Notes: a model not told the origin generated them from the sequence alone. A stretch of DNA of 64,000 bases from Arthrobacter caoxuetaonis (GCF_023921125.1 NZ_CP099466.1:1178001-1242000), one strand, 5' to 3'. Positions 47,489-56,374 are shown, counted from the first letter of the stretch. Translations and numbers: made by a program.

Positions 47489-47634
47489 GTCCCCCGGCTC
47501 CTTTGCAAAAGAACTACCGACCGGATAGACGGGTTTCGGGATGAATCTGAGTATCCCACCTGCGGATGCCGCGGCACAGTGTCGAATGGTGCATCGGGCG
47601 AGGCCGGCGCCGCGGGTGCGTGCCAGAATGGGCT

Positions 47635-48435
47635 ATGCCCAACTCCTGGAGACACTCCGTCCGCGTCCAGACTGAGGGCGACGGGCACGTCACCGAGGAC
47701 ACCTGCGGGTTTACCGGCGCCAGCGCCTGGGTGATTGACGGCGCCACCTCACTGCTGCCCGAACTGGACCTTCCCGGTGCCTCAAATCCCTCTTGGTACG
47801 CCCGCACGCTGGATCTGCTGCTGTCTGAAAGCAGCGGAGCCCTTGGCCGCACAGAGGCTACGGGCTCAGAGGCCGGGAGCGTCCTGGACCAGGCCCTGCG
47901 CCGGGTGGATACGGTGGCGGAAGAACGGGCAGCGGGGGAGCGGACCCGTTTCCCGAGCGCCGCGCTGGCCCTGGCGCAGCTGACCGCCGACGGCGTGGAA
48001 GTCCTGGTGCTCGCCGACTGCCATGCCGCTGTGGAATTGGAGGACGGATCCGTGATCCATGTAACCAGCGAGCCGGCCGATCTGCGGGTGCACCGGGAAC
48101 ATCCGGCCGACCCGGAGCAGGCACGTGAACTGCTGTGCCGGGACCGCGAACTGCGGAACACCCCCGGGAGGCTGTGGGTCGCGCGCCGCGAGCCTGAGGC
48201 AGTACAGCACGCCCACCTGGTCCGGCTTCCGCGCCCTGAACGCGTGGTGCTGGCGTCCGACGGCGCCTGGCGCGCCGTCGACCTGGGCCTGGTGGACGGG
48301 CCGTGCGGATTCCTGCGTGCCGCGTCCACTCCCATCGGCGCCCAGAAGCTGCTGCTGGACCTGCGCGAGCAGCAGGCCGCCACCGGTGAGAAGGCCGACG
48401 ACGCTACTATCCTCACGGTGGTGCCCGGTGAATGA
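47635..48435 (+). CDS. PP2C-like phosphatase family protein (divergent)
   Basis: The product has 266 residues. PPM-like elements are present: GDGHVTEDTCGF near 13, VIDGATSLLPE near 32 in place of DGMGGH, VLASDGAWRAVDLG near 205 and ADDATILTVV at the end. The metal Asp residues seem partly retained, so activity is possible. Related genes are common in actinobacteria and lack an assigned substrate. Its stop overlaps the FAD oxidoreductase start (GTGAATGA). Confidence 0.75.
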   Translation: MPNSWRHSVRVQTEGDGHVTEDTCGFTGASAWVIDGATSLLPELDLPGASNPSWYARTLDLLLSESSGALGRTEATGSEAGSVLDQALRRVDTVAEERAAGERTRFPSAALALAQLTADGVEVLVLADCHAAVELEDGSVIHVTSEPADLRVHREHPADPEQARELLCRDRELRNTPGRLWVARREPEAVQHAHLVRLPRPERVVLASDGAWRAVDLGLVDGPCGFLRAASTPIGAQKLLLDLREQQAATGEKADDATILTVVPGE

Positions 48436-49519
48436 CGCCCAGACCGACGCATCCGTCCTGGTCATTGGCGGAGGCATTGCCGGCCTGTCGCTGGCTTCGA
48501 AGCTTGCCCGGGACACCGCCGTCGTACTCCTTGAAGCGGAGAGCGTGCTGGCCTACCACACGTCCTCCCGGTCCGCCCGCCAGCTGATCCCGAGCTACGG
48601 ACCGCCGGCAGTGCAGGACCTCACGATCCGGACCCTTGCGCTGATCAGGGAACTTGAAGCAAACCTGCCGCAGCCGATCCTCGCCCCGCGCAGCTTTATG
48701 CTCGTGGGCACCGAAGAGGACGTCCGCGACCGGGCCAGCGGTCACATGCATCCGATCACCGTGGCCGAGGCTGTGGGACTCGCCCCGGAACTGGTGCCCG
48801 GTGCCTTCGAATCCGCGGGCCTGGACACCACCTCGGTCTCCTGCAACACGGATATCCTGCTCGACTGGCACCGGCGCCGGATTGAAGCTGCCGGCGGGAA
48901 GGTGCTGACGGGGCGGCGGGTGGACAGCGCGGAGCGTACCGCAGCAGGCCAGTGGCTCGTGTCCGCGGGAGGAGAAGTGTTCCGGGCGTCGCTGGTCGTG
49001 AACGCCGCCGGCGCCTGGGCCGACGCCGTCGCCGCTCTCTTTGGGGTCAGGGAGCGGGGGCTGCAGCCGCTGCGGCGGACAGCGGCCATCGTGGAAGCTG
49101 CCAACCCTCCTGCGGCGAATGGACCCATGGTCGCCAGCGCAGCCGATACCTTCTATTACCGGCCGGACCTGGAAGGCGTGCTGATCTCTCCGGCGGAGAG
49201 TGTGCCCAGTCCAGCGGAGGACGCCCGGCATGTGCCGCAGGACATCGCAGCACTCATCGAGCTGGTCAATTCCGAGACGTCCCTGGGCCTCGGGAACATC
49301 GTCCGGGCGTGGACAGGACTGCGGACGGAAGCCCCGGATGGCCTGCCTGTGGTGGGGTTCGACGACGCCGTTCCGGGGTTCTTCTGGCTGGCCGGTCAGG
49401 GCGGCTACGGCTTCCAAACTTCGTCCGGAATAGCCGAAATGGCGGCCGCTCAGATCCTTGGCCGGGACCTTGTTGTGGACGTTGCCGGGGACCTCTCGCC
49501 GGCCCGTCCGGGACTGTGA
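48428..49519 (+). CDS. FAD-dependent oxidoreductase (DAO family)
   Basis: The product has 363 residues, GTG start overlapping the previous gene by eight bases. The N-terminal Rossmann FAD motif is VLVIGGGIAGLSLASKLA; a second FAD-contact segment VVNAAGAWADAVAALFG lies near 193 and the C-terminal GFFWLAGQGGYGFQTSSG near 318. This is the D-amino-acid/glycine oxidase-type fold. The substrate is not determined. Confidence 0.92.
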   Translation: MNDAQTDASVLVIGGGIAGLSLASKLARDTAVVLLEAESVLAYHTSSRSARQLIPSYGPPAVQDLTIRTLALIRELEANLPQPILAPRSFMLVGTEEDVRDRASGHMHPITVAEAVGLAPELVPGAFESAGLDTTSVSCNTDILLDWHRRRIEAAGGKVLTGRRVDSAERTAAGQWLVSAGGEVFRASLVVNAAGAWADAVAALFGVRERGLQPLRRTAAIVEAANPPAANGPMVASAADTFYYRPDLEGVLISPAESVPSPAEDARHVPQDIAALIELVNSETSLGLGNIVRAWTGLRTEAPDGLPVVGFDDAVPGFFWLAGQGGYGFQTSSGIAEMAAAQILGRDLVVDVAGDLSPARPGL

Positions 49520-49670
49520 CCAACATCTCATCTGCGGCCGGTAACGAATCGGCCAAAAGGCGTGTGAATGGTCAAGCGCAGCCACCGCTGTCCCTAGAGT
49601 TGTAGTGCAGGCCGGCTCCGGCCAAACTTCCACTTTTTTGCCTGCGATTGCGTTTTGAGAGGTCTCGTCA

Positions 49671-50357
49671 GTGCCAGATATCTTGCCGCCGCAGCTTGCC
49701 GGCGTGCAGCAGCGTCCCTTCTACGTCAAAGCCCGTACCGTCCTGACGGCGGTGAGTACAGCCTGGTTGATTCTGGCGATTGCAGGGTACGGCTCCTTCT
49801 CAGGCGGCACGACATCCCTGGCGCTGTCCCTGAGCCTGATGTACGGCACCGGAATCGCCATCCTGGTGGTGGCGTCGGCTCTTTACCGGCTGCTCAAGCG
49901 CTCAGCAGTGCGGCGCAGCGAGAGCGTGCCGGAGGACTCCGCGGCCGCTGTTTTCCTCGACGCCACACGCTCAGCCACCGAGGAACTCCTTGATGCGCTG
50001 GCGCCGTCCCGTGCCCAGCGGCTTCCGTCGTCGGTACTGCCCGCCGCCGTATCCCGGGACGCCGGGGCCCCGGCCGCCGCCGCGTCCCCTGCCGGTGCTG
50101 CCGAAGCAGGCCGGCCGGGCGAAACCAAAAAGAAGGCTCAGCCGGCGGCCGCGAATGCGAAGAAGCCTGGACAGCAGGGTACGGCTGGGGCAGCTCCGCG
50201 TGCCAAGAACGCCGGGCCCCAGCCCAAGCAGTCCAGTGTGAAATCCCCGGTGAACAAAAAAGCCCCGGCCAAGAAAAAGTCCAAGTCCTCGACGGCAGCA
50301 AAGGCTGCGGCGAGGAATGCTGCCGGCGGCGAAGCCGGACTCAAGAAGGCCGCCTGA
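49671..50357 (+). CDS. membrane protein with Lys/Ala-rich basic tail
   Basis: The product has 228 residues, GTG start. Two transmembrane helices lie at about 22-70. The last 100 residues are very rich in Ala, Lys and Pro (KKAQPAAANAKKP, NKKAPAKKKSKSS), resembling histone H1-like tails, and are expected to be cytoplasmic and nucleic-acid or membrane binding. No family is recognised. A strong intrinsic terminator lies about 130 bases downstream. Confidence 0.75.
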   Translation: MPDILPPQLAGVQQRPFYVKARTVLTAVSTAWLILAIAGYGSFSGGTTSLALSLSLMYGTGIAILVVASALYRLLKRSAVRRSESVPEDSAAAVFLDATRSATEELLDALAPSRAQRLPSSVLPAAVSRDAGAPAAAASPAGAAEAGRPGETKKKAQPAAANAKKPGQQGTAGAAPRAKNAGPQPKQSSVKSPVNKKAPAKKKSKSSTAAKAAARNAAGGEAGLKKAA

Positions 50358-50460
50358 GAGCCGGAACCGCACTCTCAGGGAGTTGCCAGCTTGCTGACAG
50401 GAGCTTTCCAGACCCGTGTCTTAACGTAGTTAATACCTCATAAGGGTGCGAGTGATGAAT

Positions 50461-50538
50461 GGATAGCGTAGTGAACTATCCGGCGCCGGCAGACTAGGGT
50501 TGTTCCCCCCAACCAGCCCCAAGTCTGCCGGCGTTTTT
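50461..50538 (+). ncRNA. candidate small RNA with two hairpins and a C6 loop
   Basis: In the non-coding space after the membrane gene, a 6-bp hairpin ggatag/ctatcc (50461-50481) is followed by a 12-bp terminator stem whose loop holds a nested ggttg/caacc hairpin with a run of six C (50505-50510). C-rich hairpin loops and an intrinsic terminator are features of the actinobacterial 6C RNA, but only one C6 loop is seen here. AT-rich sequence at 50420-50445 could hold a promoter. The exact 5' end is unknown. Confidence 0.45.
50484..50538 (+). terminator. Rho-independent terminator
   Basis: A perfect 12-bp stem, cgccggcagact (50484-50495) with agtctgccggcg (50522-50533), is followed directly by five T residues. 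It would end plus-strand transcripts of the membrane gene or of the candidate small RNA. Confidence 0.85.
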
Positions 50539-50606
50539 CATGCCCGGAAACTTTCTCGAGAGGGCCCGCGCCGGCTGCTTCTGCCTGCTGTTTCGCAGGG
50601 CACGGG

Positions 50607-50651
50607 GTCCTAACCGGCGTCGTCCTAACCGGCGTCGTCCTAACCGGCGTC
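50607..50651 (-). repeat. 15-bp tandem repeat (x3) spanning the acylphosphatase stop codon
   Basis: Three perfect copies of gtcctaaccggcgtc occur at 50607-50621, 50622-50636 and 50637-50651. On the minus strand each copy encodes D-A-G-stop in the acylphosphatase frame, so the stop codon is triplicated. The array probably arose by slippage. Confidence 0.9.
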
Positions 50652-50945
50652 GAACCCGCTGAACTCGCCCGTGGCAGGGGAATGGTGCTCGTCCACGTTC
50701 TCCACAGCACCGGGCGCCGCGGGTGAACGTACCCATTCCATGAGTCCGTCCAGCGCAGACGGCAGCCCTTCCGCGGTTATCACCACGGACCCGTCCGCCT
50801 GGTTGATGACTGTTCCGGCCAGGTCGAGCTTTAGCGCCTGGCGCATGACCCGGTAGCGAAAACCAACTCCCTGCACCATGCCGCGCACAACGGCCGTGAG
50901 GCGGACGTGGTCCCCGGCACCGGCGGGACTATTCGGCGAATCCAT
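50640..50945 (-). CDS. acyP: acylphosphatase
   Basis: The product has 101 residues, close to the usual family size of about 90-100. The active-site signature VRGMVQGVGFRYRV provides the phosphate-binding Arg, and the catalytic Asn lies in VINQADGSVVI. It hydrolyses acyl phosphates such as acetyl or carbamoyl phosphate. It follows hutH by 10 bases on the same strand and may be co-transcribed with it. Confidence 0.95.
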   Translation of the reverse strand: MDSPNSPAGAGDHVRLTAVVRGMVQGVGFRYRVMRQALKLDLAGTVINQADGSVVITAEGLPSALDGLMEWVRSPAAPGAVENVDEHHSPATGEFSGFDAG

Positions 50946-50955
50946 GTCCAGAAGC

Positions 50956-52503
50956 CTAGTTCAGCGGCTCGGCCAGCACACCGTTCGCCGTGTCCAGCAG
51001 CCTCCCGCTGGAGACAAGCAGGTAAGCCGCTTCGATCTCGGGGGCGAGGTAACGGTCAGGGCCCGGTGCCTGGACCACCTCGCGGATGGTGCGGCGAACC
51101 TCCGTCGACACCGGAGCGCTCTTCGAGGTGCCGATGCCGCCGTCGCGCATGTCCAATGCCCGGGCAGAGGTGAGCAGTTCGATGGCCAGGACCCGCGCCA
51201 GTCCGTCCAAAGCACGCCGCAGCTTTAGTCCTGCCGCCCAGCCCATGGACACGTGGTCCTCCTGCATAGCCGAGGATGGAATTGAATCCACGGAGGCCGG
51301 TACGGCGAGGCGCTTGAGCTCCGACACGATCCCCGCCTGGGTGTACTGGGCAATCATGTGGCCGGAATCGACACCCGGATCATCCGCGAGGAAGGCATTC
51401 AGCCCGTGGCTGCGGTTGCTGTCCAGGAAACGGTCGGTGCGCCGTTCGCTCATGGAGGCCACGTCCGCGGCGGCAATCGCGAGAAAATCCAGCACATACC
51501 CGACCGGGGCTCCATGGAAGTTTCCATTGGACTCAACCCGGCCGTCGACGGTTACCACCGGGTTGTCGATCGCAGAAGCACGCTCACAGGCGGCGACGTG
51601 TTCAGCGTGGGCGAGGGTGGAGCGCGCGGCACCGTGTACCTGCGGTGCGCAGCGAAGCGAGTAGGCATCCTGGACGCGGGTGAATGCCCCGCTCTTCTGC
51701 TCCCGGATCAAGGCAGATCCCGCCAGGATATTCCGGATATTCGCGGCGGACTCGGCCTGCCCCGGCTGGGGCCGGAGGGCCTGCAGGTCGGCAGCGAACA
51801 CGGCATCGGTGCCCAACAGGCCTTCCACGCTCAAGGCCGCCGCCAGGTCTGCCGTTGTCAGCAGGCGGTGCAGGTCGGCGATCGCCAGCGTCAGCATTCC
51901 CAGCATCCCGTCGGTGCCGTTGATGAGCGCCAGGCCTTCCTTCTCGCGAAGCTCCAGTGGTTCCAGCCCTGCCGCTGCCAGTGCCTCGCCCGCCCCCATG
52001 GCAGTTCCGGCGGCGTCGCGCACCCTGCCTTCACCCATCAGAGCCAGTGCACAGTGGGACAACGGCGCCAGGTCTCCCGAGCAGCCCAGCGAACCGTATT
52101 CCCCGATGACCGGGGTGATACCGGCGTTCAGCAGGGCGGCATAGGCTTCGGCGACGGCGGTCCGCACTCCGGTCCGCCCGGTGGCCAGGGTGGAGAGCCG
52201 GTTGAGCATCAGGGCGCGGACCACCTCGCGGTCAACTTCCGCGCCGGTGGAGGCCGCGTGGCTGCGGATCAGGGAACGCTGCAGTGCAGTCCGCTGCTCC
52301 GGAAGGATCTGCTTGGTCGCCAGGGCTCCGAAGCCCGTTGAGACACCGTAGTGCGGCCGGGTATCCGCTGCGAGTGCCTCGATGACCGTGCGTGAGGCTT
52401 CCATTGCCTTTACTGCCTCGTGAGCGAGCTGGACCTGAGCCCCGTCCCGGGCAACCGCCACGATTTCGGCCGGTTCCAGTGCACCGGTGCCGAGTTCCAC
52501 CAT
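50956..52503 (-). CDS. hutH: histidine ammonia-lyase
   Basis: The product has 515 residues. The aromatic ammonia-lyase core is intact: YGVSTGFGALA near 55 and the MIO-forming site GSLGCSGDLAPLSH, with Cys141-Ser142-Gly143 in place of the more usual Ala-Ser-Gly; Cys-Ser-Gly also cyclises to MIO in known members. QEDHVSMGW is conserved near 395. It converts histidine to urocanate and ammonia. ATG 52503 is preceded by AGGAGAG at about 11 bases. No other hut gene is nearby, so the rest of the pathway must be elsewhere. Confidence 0.96.
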   Translation of the reverse strand: MVELGTGALEPAEIVAVARDGAQVQLAHEAVKAMEASRTVIEALAADTRPHYGVSTGFGALATKQILPEQRTALQRSLIRSHAASTGAEVDREVVRALMLNRLSTLATGRTGVRTAVAEAYAALLNAGITPVIGEYGSLGCSGDLAPLSHCALALMGEGRVRDAAGTAMGAGEALAAAGLEPLELREKEGLALINGTDGMLGMLTLAIADLHRLLTTADLAAALSVEGLLGTDAVFAADLQALRPQPGQAESAANIRNILAGSALIREQKSGAFTRVQDAYSLRCAPQVHGAARSTLAHAEHVAACERASAIDNPVVTVDGRVESNGNFHGAPVGYVLDFLAIAAADVASMSERRTDRFLDSNRSHGLNAFLADDPGVDSGHMIAQYTQAGIVSELKRLAVPASVDSIPSSAMQEDHVSMGWAAGLKLRRALDGLARVLAIELLTSARALDMRDGGIGTSKSAPVSTEVRRTIREVVQAPGPDRYLAPEIEAAYLLVSSGRLLDTANGVLAEPLN

Positions 52504-52573
52504 GACTGCCGTGCTCTCCTGAATAATCACAAAACCCCGCTCGCGGAAGACGATTGCCACTGTGTGGCATAGA

Positions 52574-52599
52574 CATTTCAATCAGTGAAATGCATTTCC
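52574..52599. promoter_or_regulatory. triple half-site inverted repeat upstream of hutH, candidate operator
   Basis: In the hutH/CPBP divergent region, catttca and tgaaatg form 7-bp inverted arms around five bases, and the second arm continues into a 12-bp perfect palindrome gaaatgcatttc. The pattern resembles GGAAAT/ATTTCC-type IclR-family sites. A role in hutH control is inferred from position only. Confidence 0.45.
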
Positions 52600-52657
52600 G
52601 TTCTGTCCGCAAGCATTCTGTCCGCCGGGGCGATCCGGCATCAGGCAGAATAGGCAC

Positions 52658-53443
52658 ATGAGCGCCCCTGTTCCCGTCCCGGCCCTTGTCCTGGAACCCC
52701 GGGCGCGGCGGCGGATTGTCGCTGAGATACTAATTGTCCTGGGATTGTCCCTGGGGCAGTCAGGTGTTTACGCGATCGTCCGCCTGGCCGACAAGATGAC
52801 GCAGGCACCCTTGGCCGGGCAGACGACGACCTTGAACCAGTCCCTGGCCCCCAACCCGGTGTTTGACCTGGTGTACCAGCTGCTGGGCATTTTCTTTTCG
52901 CTGATGCCGGTGGCCCTGGTGCTTTTCCTGCTGACCGAGCCGGGACGTTCGGCGTTCAGGCGCATCGGGTTTACCTTTGCACGGCCGCTGCGCGACTTCG
53001 CCCTTGGTTTCGTGCTGGCCGCAGTTATTGGTGCCGGGACGTTGGGCGTCTATGCCGCGGGGAGGGCACTGGGCATCACCACGGCACTGGTACCGGCGGC
53101 ACTGGATACCTATTGGTGGACCCTGCCGGTGCTGATCCTCTCCGCCCTGCGGCACGCCGTGCTGGAAGAGGTCATTGTGGTGGGTTACTTATTCACCAGG
53201 CTTCGGGCGCTGGGCTGGTCGGTTCCGGCGATGATCCTCACCAGCGCGCTGATCCGAGCCAGCTACCACCTCTACCAGGGGATTGGTCCGGGAATCGGAA
53301 ACTTCCTGATGGGGCTGCTGTTTGGGTACGCCTATTACAAGACCAAGCGCGTGATGCCGCTGGTGATTGCGCACGCCCTTGTCGACATAGCCGGATTCGT
53401 GGGCTTTGCCCTGTTCGGTTCCGCCATTGGAATTGGAGATTAG
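52658..53443 (+). CDS. CPBP-family intramembrane metalloprotease
   Basis: The product has 261 residues with about seven hydrophobic helices. Family motifs: AVLEEVIVVGYLFTRL (the EE pair), SALIRASYHLYQGIG with the first metal His, and IAHALVDIAGFVG with the second His and Asp. CPBP (Abi) proteases process membrane substrates, prenylated proteins or bacteriocins; the client here is unknown. The GH2 gene starts six bases downstream, so the two may be co-transcribed. Confidence 0.9.
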   Translation: MSAPVPVPALVLEPRARRRIVAEILIVLGLSLGQSGVYAIVRLADKMTQAPLAGQTTTLNQSLAPNPVFDLVYQLLGIFFSLMPVALVLFLLTEPGRSAFRRIGFTFARPLRDFALGFVLAAVIGAGTLGVYAAGRALGITTALVPAALDTYWWTLPVLILSALRHAVLEEVIVVGYLFTRLRALGWSVPAMILTSALIRASYHLYQGIGPGIGNFLMGLLFGYAYYKTKRVMPLVIAHALVDIAGFVGFALFGSAIGIGD

Positions 53444-53449
53444 CGCCGT

Positions 53450-55294
53450 ATGGCATTGAGCACCGTCTGGGGCGAAGCCCTGGATCCTGAGAATGTCCTG
53501 CCCGAGTATCCCCGCCCACAGCTGGTGCGGAGCAGCTGGATAAACCTCAACGGCCGCTGGGACTACGCGTTTACGCCGAAGAGTTTTCCGGAGGAGTCCG
53601 GTGCGGGGGCGCGTCCCGGTGTGGGGCAGCACCCGGGCGTGGGGAGGCGACCCGCCGCGTGGGAAGGGAAAATCCTGGTGCCCTTTTCGCCCGAAGCGCC
53701 GCTTTCCGGCGTCTGCCGCCAACTGCTGCCCGGCCAGGCTCTCTGGTACCGCCGCACCTTCGCCCTGCCGCAGCCTGGGCACGGCGAGCGTGTGCTGCTG
53801 CATTTCGGCGCCGTAGACCAGTCCTGCACCGTGACGGTCAACGGCCGCGAAGCCGGCGGGCACGACGGCGGCTACCTGCCGTTCACCCTCGACATCACCG
53901 ACTGCCTCCTTCCCGGGGAGACGGAGCAGGAACTCGTGGTCCGGGTGCTGGACGCCTCGGATACCAACGGTGCGTCCCGCGGCAAGCAGAAACTCGAGCG
54001 CGGCGGGATCTGGTACACCGCCCAGTCCGGAATCTGGCAGACGGTCTGGCTGGAAACCGTTCCGGCACGGTGGATTCAGGACGTCGTCATCACGCCGCTG
54101 GCTACCTTGGACGGGGTGGAGCTGACGGTGCTGGCCGGCGGTTCCGGGGCCGGCGGTTCGGGCCCCGGGGACAGAGCGGAAATTACCGTGACGGCCGCAG
54201 GCACCGAGGTTGCCCGAGGGTCTGCCGCTCCCGGAGAGCCGCTTCAGCTGGCGATCCCGGAGCCGAGGCCCTGGAGCCCTGAGGATCCCTTCCTTTATTC
54301 GGTGGGCGTGACGCTGGGGGACGACGCCGTCGAGAGCTACTTCGGCCTGCGCACCTTTGGCCGCGGAGCCGGCCCGGACGGACACCAGCGCCTGCTGCTC
54401 AACGGGCGGCCGTATTTCCACGCCGGACTGCTGGACCAGGGGTACTGGCCCGACGGGCTGTACACGGCGCCGTCGGACGCGGCCATGGTCCACGACATCC
54501 AGACAGCCAAAGACCTGGGCTTCACCATGCTGCGCAAACACATCAAGATCGAACCGCTGCGCTGGTACCACCACTGCGACCGCCTGGGGATGCTCGTCTG
54601 GCAGGACCTGGTCAACGGCGGGGAAGGTGACGGCAGGGCACAGGAATGGGTTCCGCTGCCCGGCCGGGGGAGCCGGAGCGACCGGCGGTATGCGAAGTTC
54701 GGCCGCAGTGATGCCGCGGGGCGGGAATCGTTCCGGCGAGAAATGCGGGAGACGGTTGACCTGCTTCGCAGCGTGCCCAGCATCGCGCTCTGGGTCCCGT
54801 TCAATGAAGGCTGGGGACAGTTCGACGCCGCTGCGATCGCCGCCGAGCTGGGCGCACTGGACCCTACCCGCTGCATCGACCACGCCAGCGGCTGGCACGA
54901 CCAGGGAGCGGGAGACGCCAAGAGCCTCCACGTCTATGCCGTGCCGTTCCACATCCGGAAGCGCTGGCAGCGAGACCCCAGGGCGATCGTGCTTTCCGAG
55001 TACGGCGGCTTCAGCCTTCCGCTGGACGGGCACACCTGGAACAGCAAGGTCTTCGGCTATGGCAAGACCCTCCGCACGTCCGAAGAGCTCGCCCATGCCT
55101 ACTCCAACTTGCACCGGACCCAGATCCTTCCCGCCGTCAGCCAAGGCCTCGCTGCCAGCGTCTACACCCAGCTCACCGACGTCGAGGATGAGGTCAACGG
55201 CCTGCTCACCTACGACCGCCGGGTGCTGAAGGTGGATCCGGCCGTCGTCCGTGAACTGAACTCTGAGCTTTTGGCGGCTGGGTCGGCTTTGTGA
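53450..55294 (+). CDS. glycoside hydrolase family 2 (beta-galactosidase/glucuronidase-like)
   Basis: The product has 614 residues. N-terminal sugar-binding domain (SSWINLNGRWDYAF, WYRRTF), Ig-like middle domain, then a TIM barrel with the acid/base Glu453 in VPFNEGWGQFD and the nucleophile Glu517 in VLSEYGGFSLP. No signal peptide, so it acts in the cytoplasm. It is shorter than LacZ (about 1000) and close to compact GH2 glycosidases. The exact sugar cannot be assigned. No sugar transporter is adjacent. Confidence 0.9.
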   Translation: MALSTVWGEALDPENVLPEYPRPQLVRSSWINLNGRWDYAFTPKSFPEESGAGARPGVGQHPGVGRRPAAWEGKILVPFSPEAPLSGVCRQLLPGQALWYRRTFALPQPGHGERVLLHFGAVDQSCTVTVNGREAGGHDGGYLPFTLDITDCLLPGETEQELVVRVLDASDTNGASRGKQKLERGGIWYTAQSGIWQTVWLETVPARWIQDVVITPLATLDGVELTVLAGGSGAGGSGPGDRAEITVTAAGTEVARGSAAPGEPLQLAIPEPRPWSPEDPFLYSVGVTLGDDAVESYFGLRTFGRGAGPDGHQRLLLNGRPYFHAGLLDQGYWPDGLYTAPSDAAMVHDIQTAKDLGFTMLRKHIKIEPLRWYHHCDRLGMLVWQDLVNGGEGDGRAQEWVPLPGRGSRSDRRYAKFGRSDAAGRESFRREMRETVDLLRSVPSIALWVPFNEGWGQFDAAAIAAELGALDPTRCIDHASGWHDQGAGDAKSLHVYAVPFHIRKRWQRDPRAIVLSEYGGFSLPLDGHTWNSKVFGYGKTLRTSEELAHAYSNLHRTQILPAVSQGLAASVYTQLTDVEDEVNGLLTYDRRVLKVDPAVVRELNSELLAAGSAL

Positions 55295-55304
55295 ACCTGA
55301 GAGC

Positions 55305-55413
55305 CGGAGTGATGCCTGGACCAGGCCGGCCGGGGCGCCCGCGGGTTTGAACACCTCGGACCAGCTCCAGCGGAGAAACCCTACGCCTGTGGCCCGGATT
55401 GCGTCCTCGCGCC
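55305..55413 (-). pseudogene. duplicated 3' fragment of the AbiEi-like gene
   Basis: An 83-bp stretch (55331-55413) is identical to 55481-55563 inside the neighbouring gene, and weaker similarity extends to about 55305. On the minus strand it would encode the same C-terminal segment (DAIRATGVGFLRWSWSEVF, then KPAGAP.GLVQA) with altered last residues. It lies just past the stop of the full gene, so it is the left-over tail of a second copy. Confidence 0.8.
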
Positions 55414-55420
55414 AGCCTGT

Positions 55421-56374
55421 CTAGGCGCGTGGGCGCAGTTGTGGAAGGCCGGCTCGGAGTAACGCCTGGACCAGACCGTCCGGGGCGCCCGCGGGTTTGA
55501 ACACCTCGGACCAGCTCCAGCGGAGAAACCCTACGCCTGTGGCCCGGATTGCGTCCTCGCGCCGCTTTTCCTGCAGCAAGGCATGTTCGGGCTGAGTCCC
55601 GCCATCTGTCTGAGTCTTTCCGTACTTCACTGCGCCGTCGAATTCGCCAACGAGTTCCTGCTGCTTCCAGAAGAAATCCGTGCGTCCAAGCAGACGTCCG
55701 CCAGGAGAATGAAAACTCTGCTGCAGCTCCGGAGCGGGGAAGCCATTGCGGTGGATGACGGCGCGGGAATAGGACTCGCCGGGAGATTCGGACCTCTCAT
55801 CGGCGAACGTGATGACGCGCATCGCTCTCACACGCTTGGCCTGTGTAGGCAGGCCCTGCGCCAGCTGCCGCAGGGCGTCCTTCTCCAGGGCCTGGAGACC
55901 TCGCCGCCGGTCGGGGCGGATGACGTGGTCCATTGCCGGAACTGCTTGCTCGAAAGGCAGGTAGGCAGCCATATCAAGGACGGTTTGTGCCTTGGAAGTG
56001 ACGGGCAGTCCGTCGACCGTAGTCAGCGGCTCCAACAGGCGTCTTCGAGCCCAGCGGAGGTCACCGCGGCGGTGGCCGTTGACGGGAGGCAAAGCCAGCA
56101 GCATGACCTCAAGCGGCGTTCCGATCGTCGGAATTCCCCAGATCACTGCCGCCGACTGCTGGATGAGGACCCGTCGAGTCCTTCCGGATTGTACGGCCGC
56201 CGCAAGTCTCAGGCGCTCGCGCTCCCAGGGGCTAAGCCCCGCCCAGGACTGTCCATCCAAATAGACACCGGGCCTGATCCGGACCAGCTCACCCGTGGTG
56301 CACCGAAGCGCAAGGGAACGGCGTCCGGGCCCATCACGATCGGCATCGACGGAGTAAAGCAGGTTTGCGCACAT
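55421..56374 (-). CDS. AbiEi-type antitoxin-like protein with endonuclease-like C terminus
   Basis: The product has 317 residues. The N-terminal 80 residues (ALRCTTGELVRIRPGVYLDG...W, QQSAAVIWGIP) look like the winged-helix AbiEi_4 antitoxin region; the C-terminal 110 residues contain RTDFFWKQQELVGEFDGAVKYG and KRREDAIRATGVGFLRWSW, a Vsr/DUF559-like nuclease pattern (E, D, then ..R..G). Such proteins are abundant and mostly orphan in actinobacteria; no AbiEii-type toxin gene is next to it. ATG 56374 is the only good start. Confidence 0.75.
   Translation of the reverse strand: MCANLLYSVDADRDGPGRRSLALRCTTGELVRIRPGVYLDGQSWAGLSPWERERLRLAAAVQSGRTRRVLIQQSAAVIWGIPTIGTPLEVMLLALPPVNGHRRGDLRWARRRLLEPLTTVDGLPVTSKAQTVLDMAAYLPFEQAVPAMDHVIRPDRRRGLQALEKDALRQLAQGLPTQAKRVRAMRVITFADERSESPGESYSRAVIHRNGFPAPELQQSFHSPGGRLLGRTDFFWKQQELVGEFDGAVKYGKTQTDGGTQPEHALLQEKRREDAIRATGVGFLRWSWSEVFKPAGAPDGLVQALLRAGLPQLRPRA

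Noticed and set aside
50607..50651. Possible CRISPR-like array
   Set aside because: Direct tandem copies of 15 bp with no spacers; a slippage repeat.
53189..55354. 721-codon minus-strand frame opposite the GH2 gene
   Set aside because: Shadow of GH2; its start lies in the duplicated AbiEi tail, which explains its first 15 residues.
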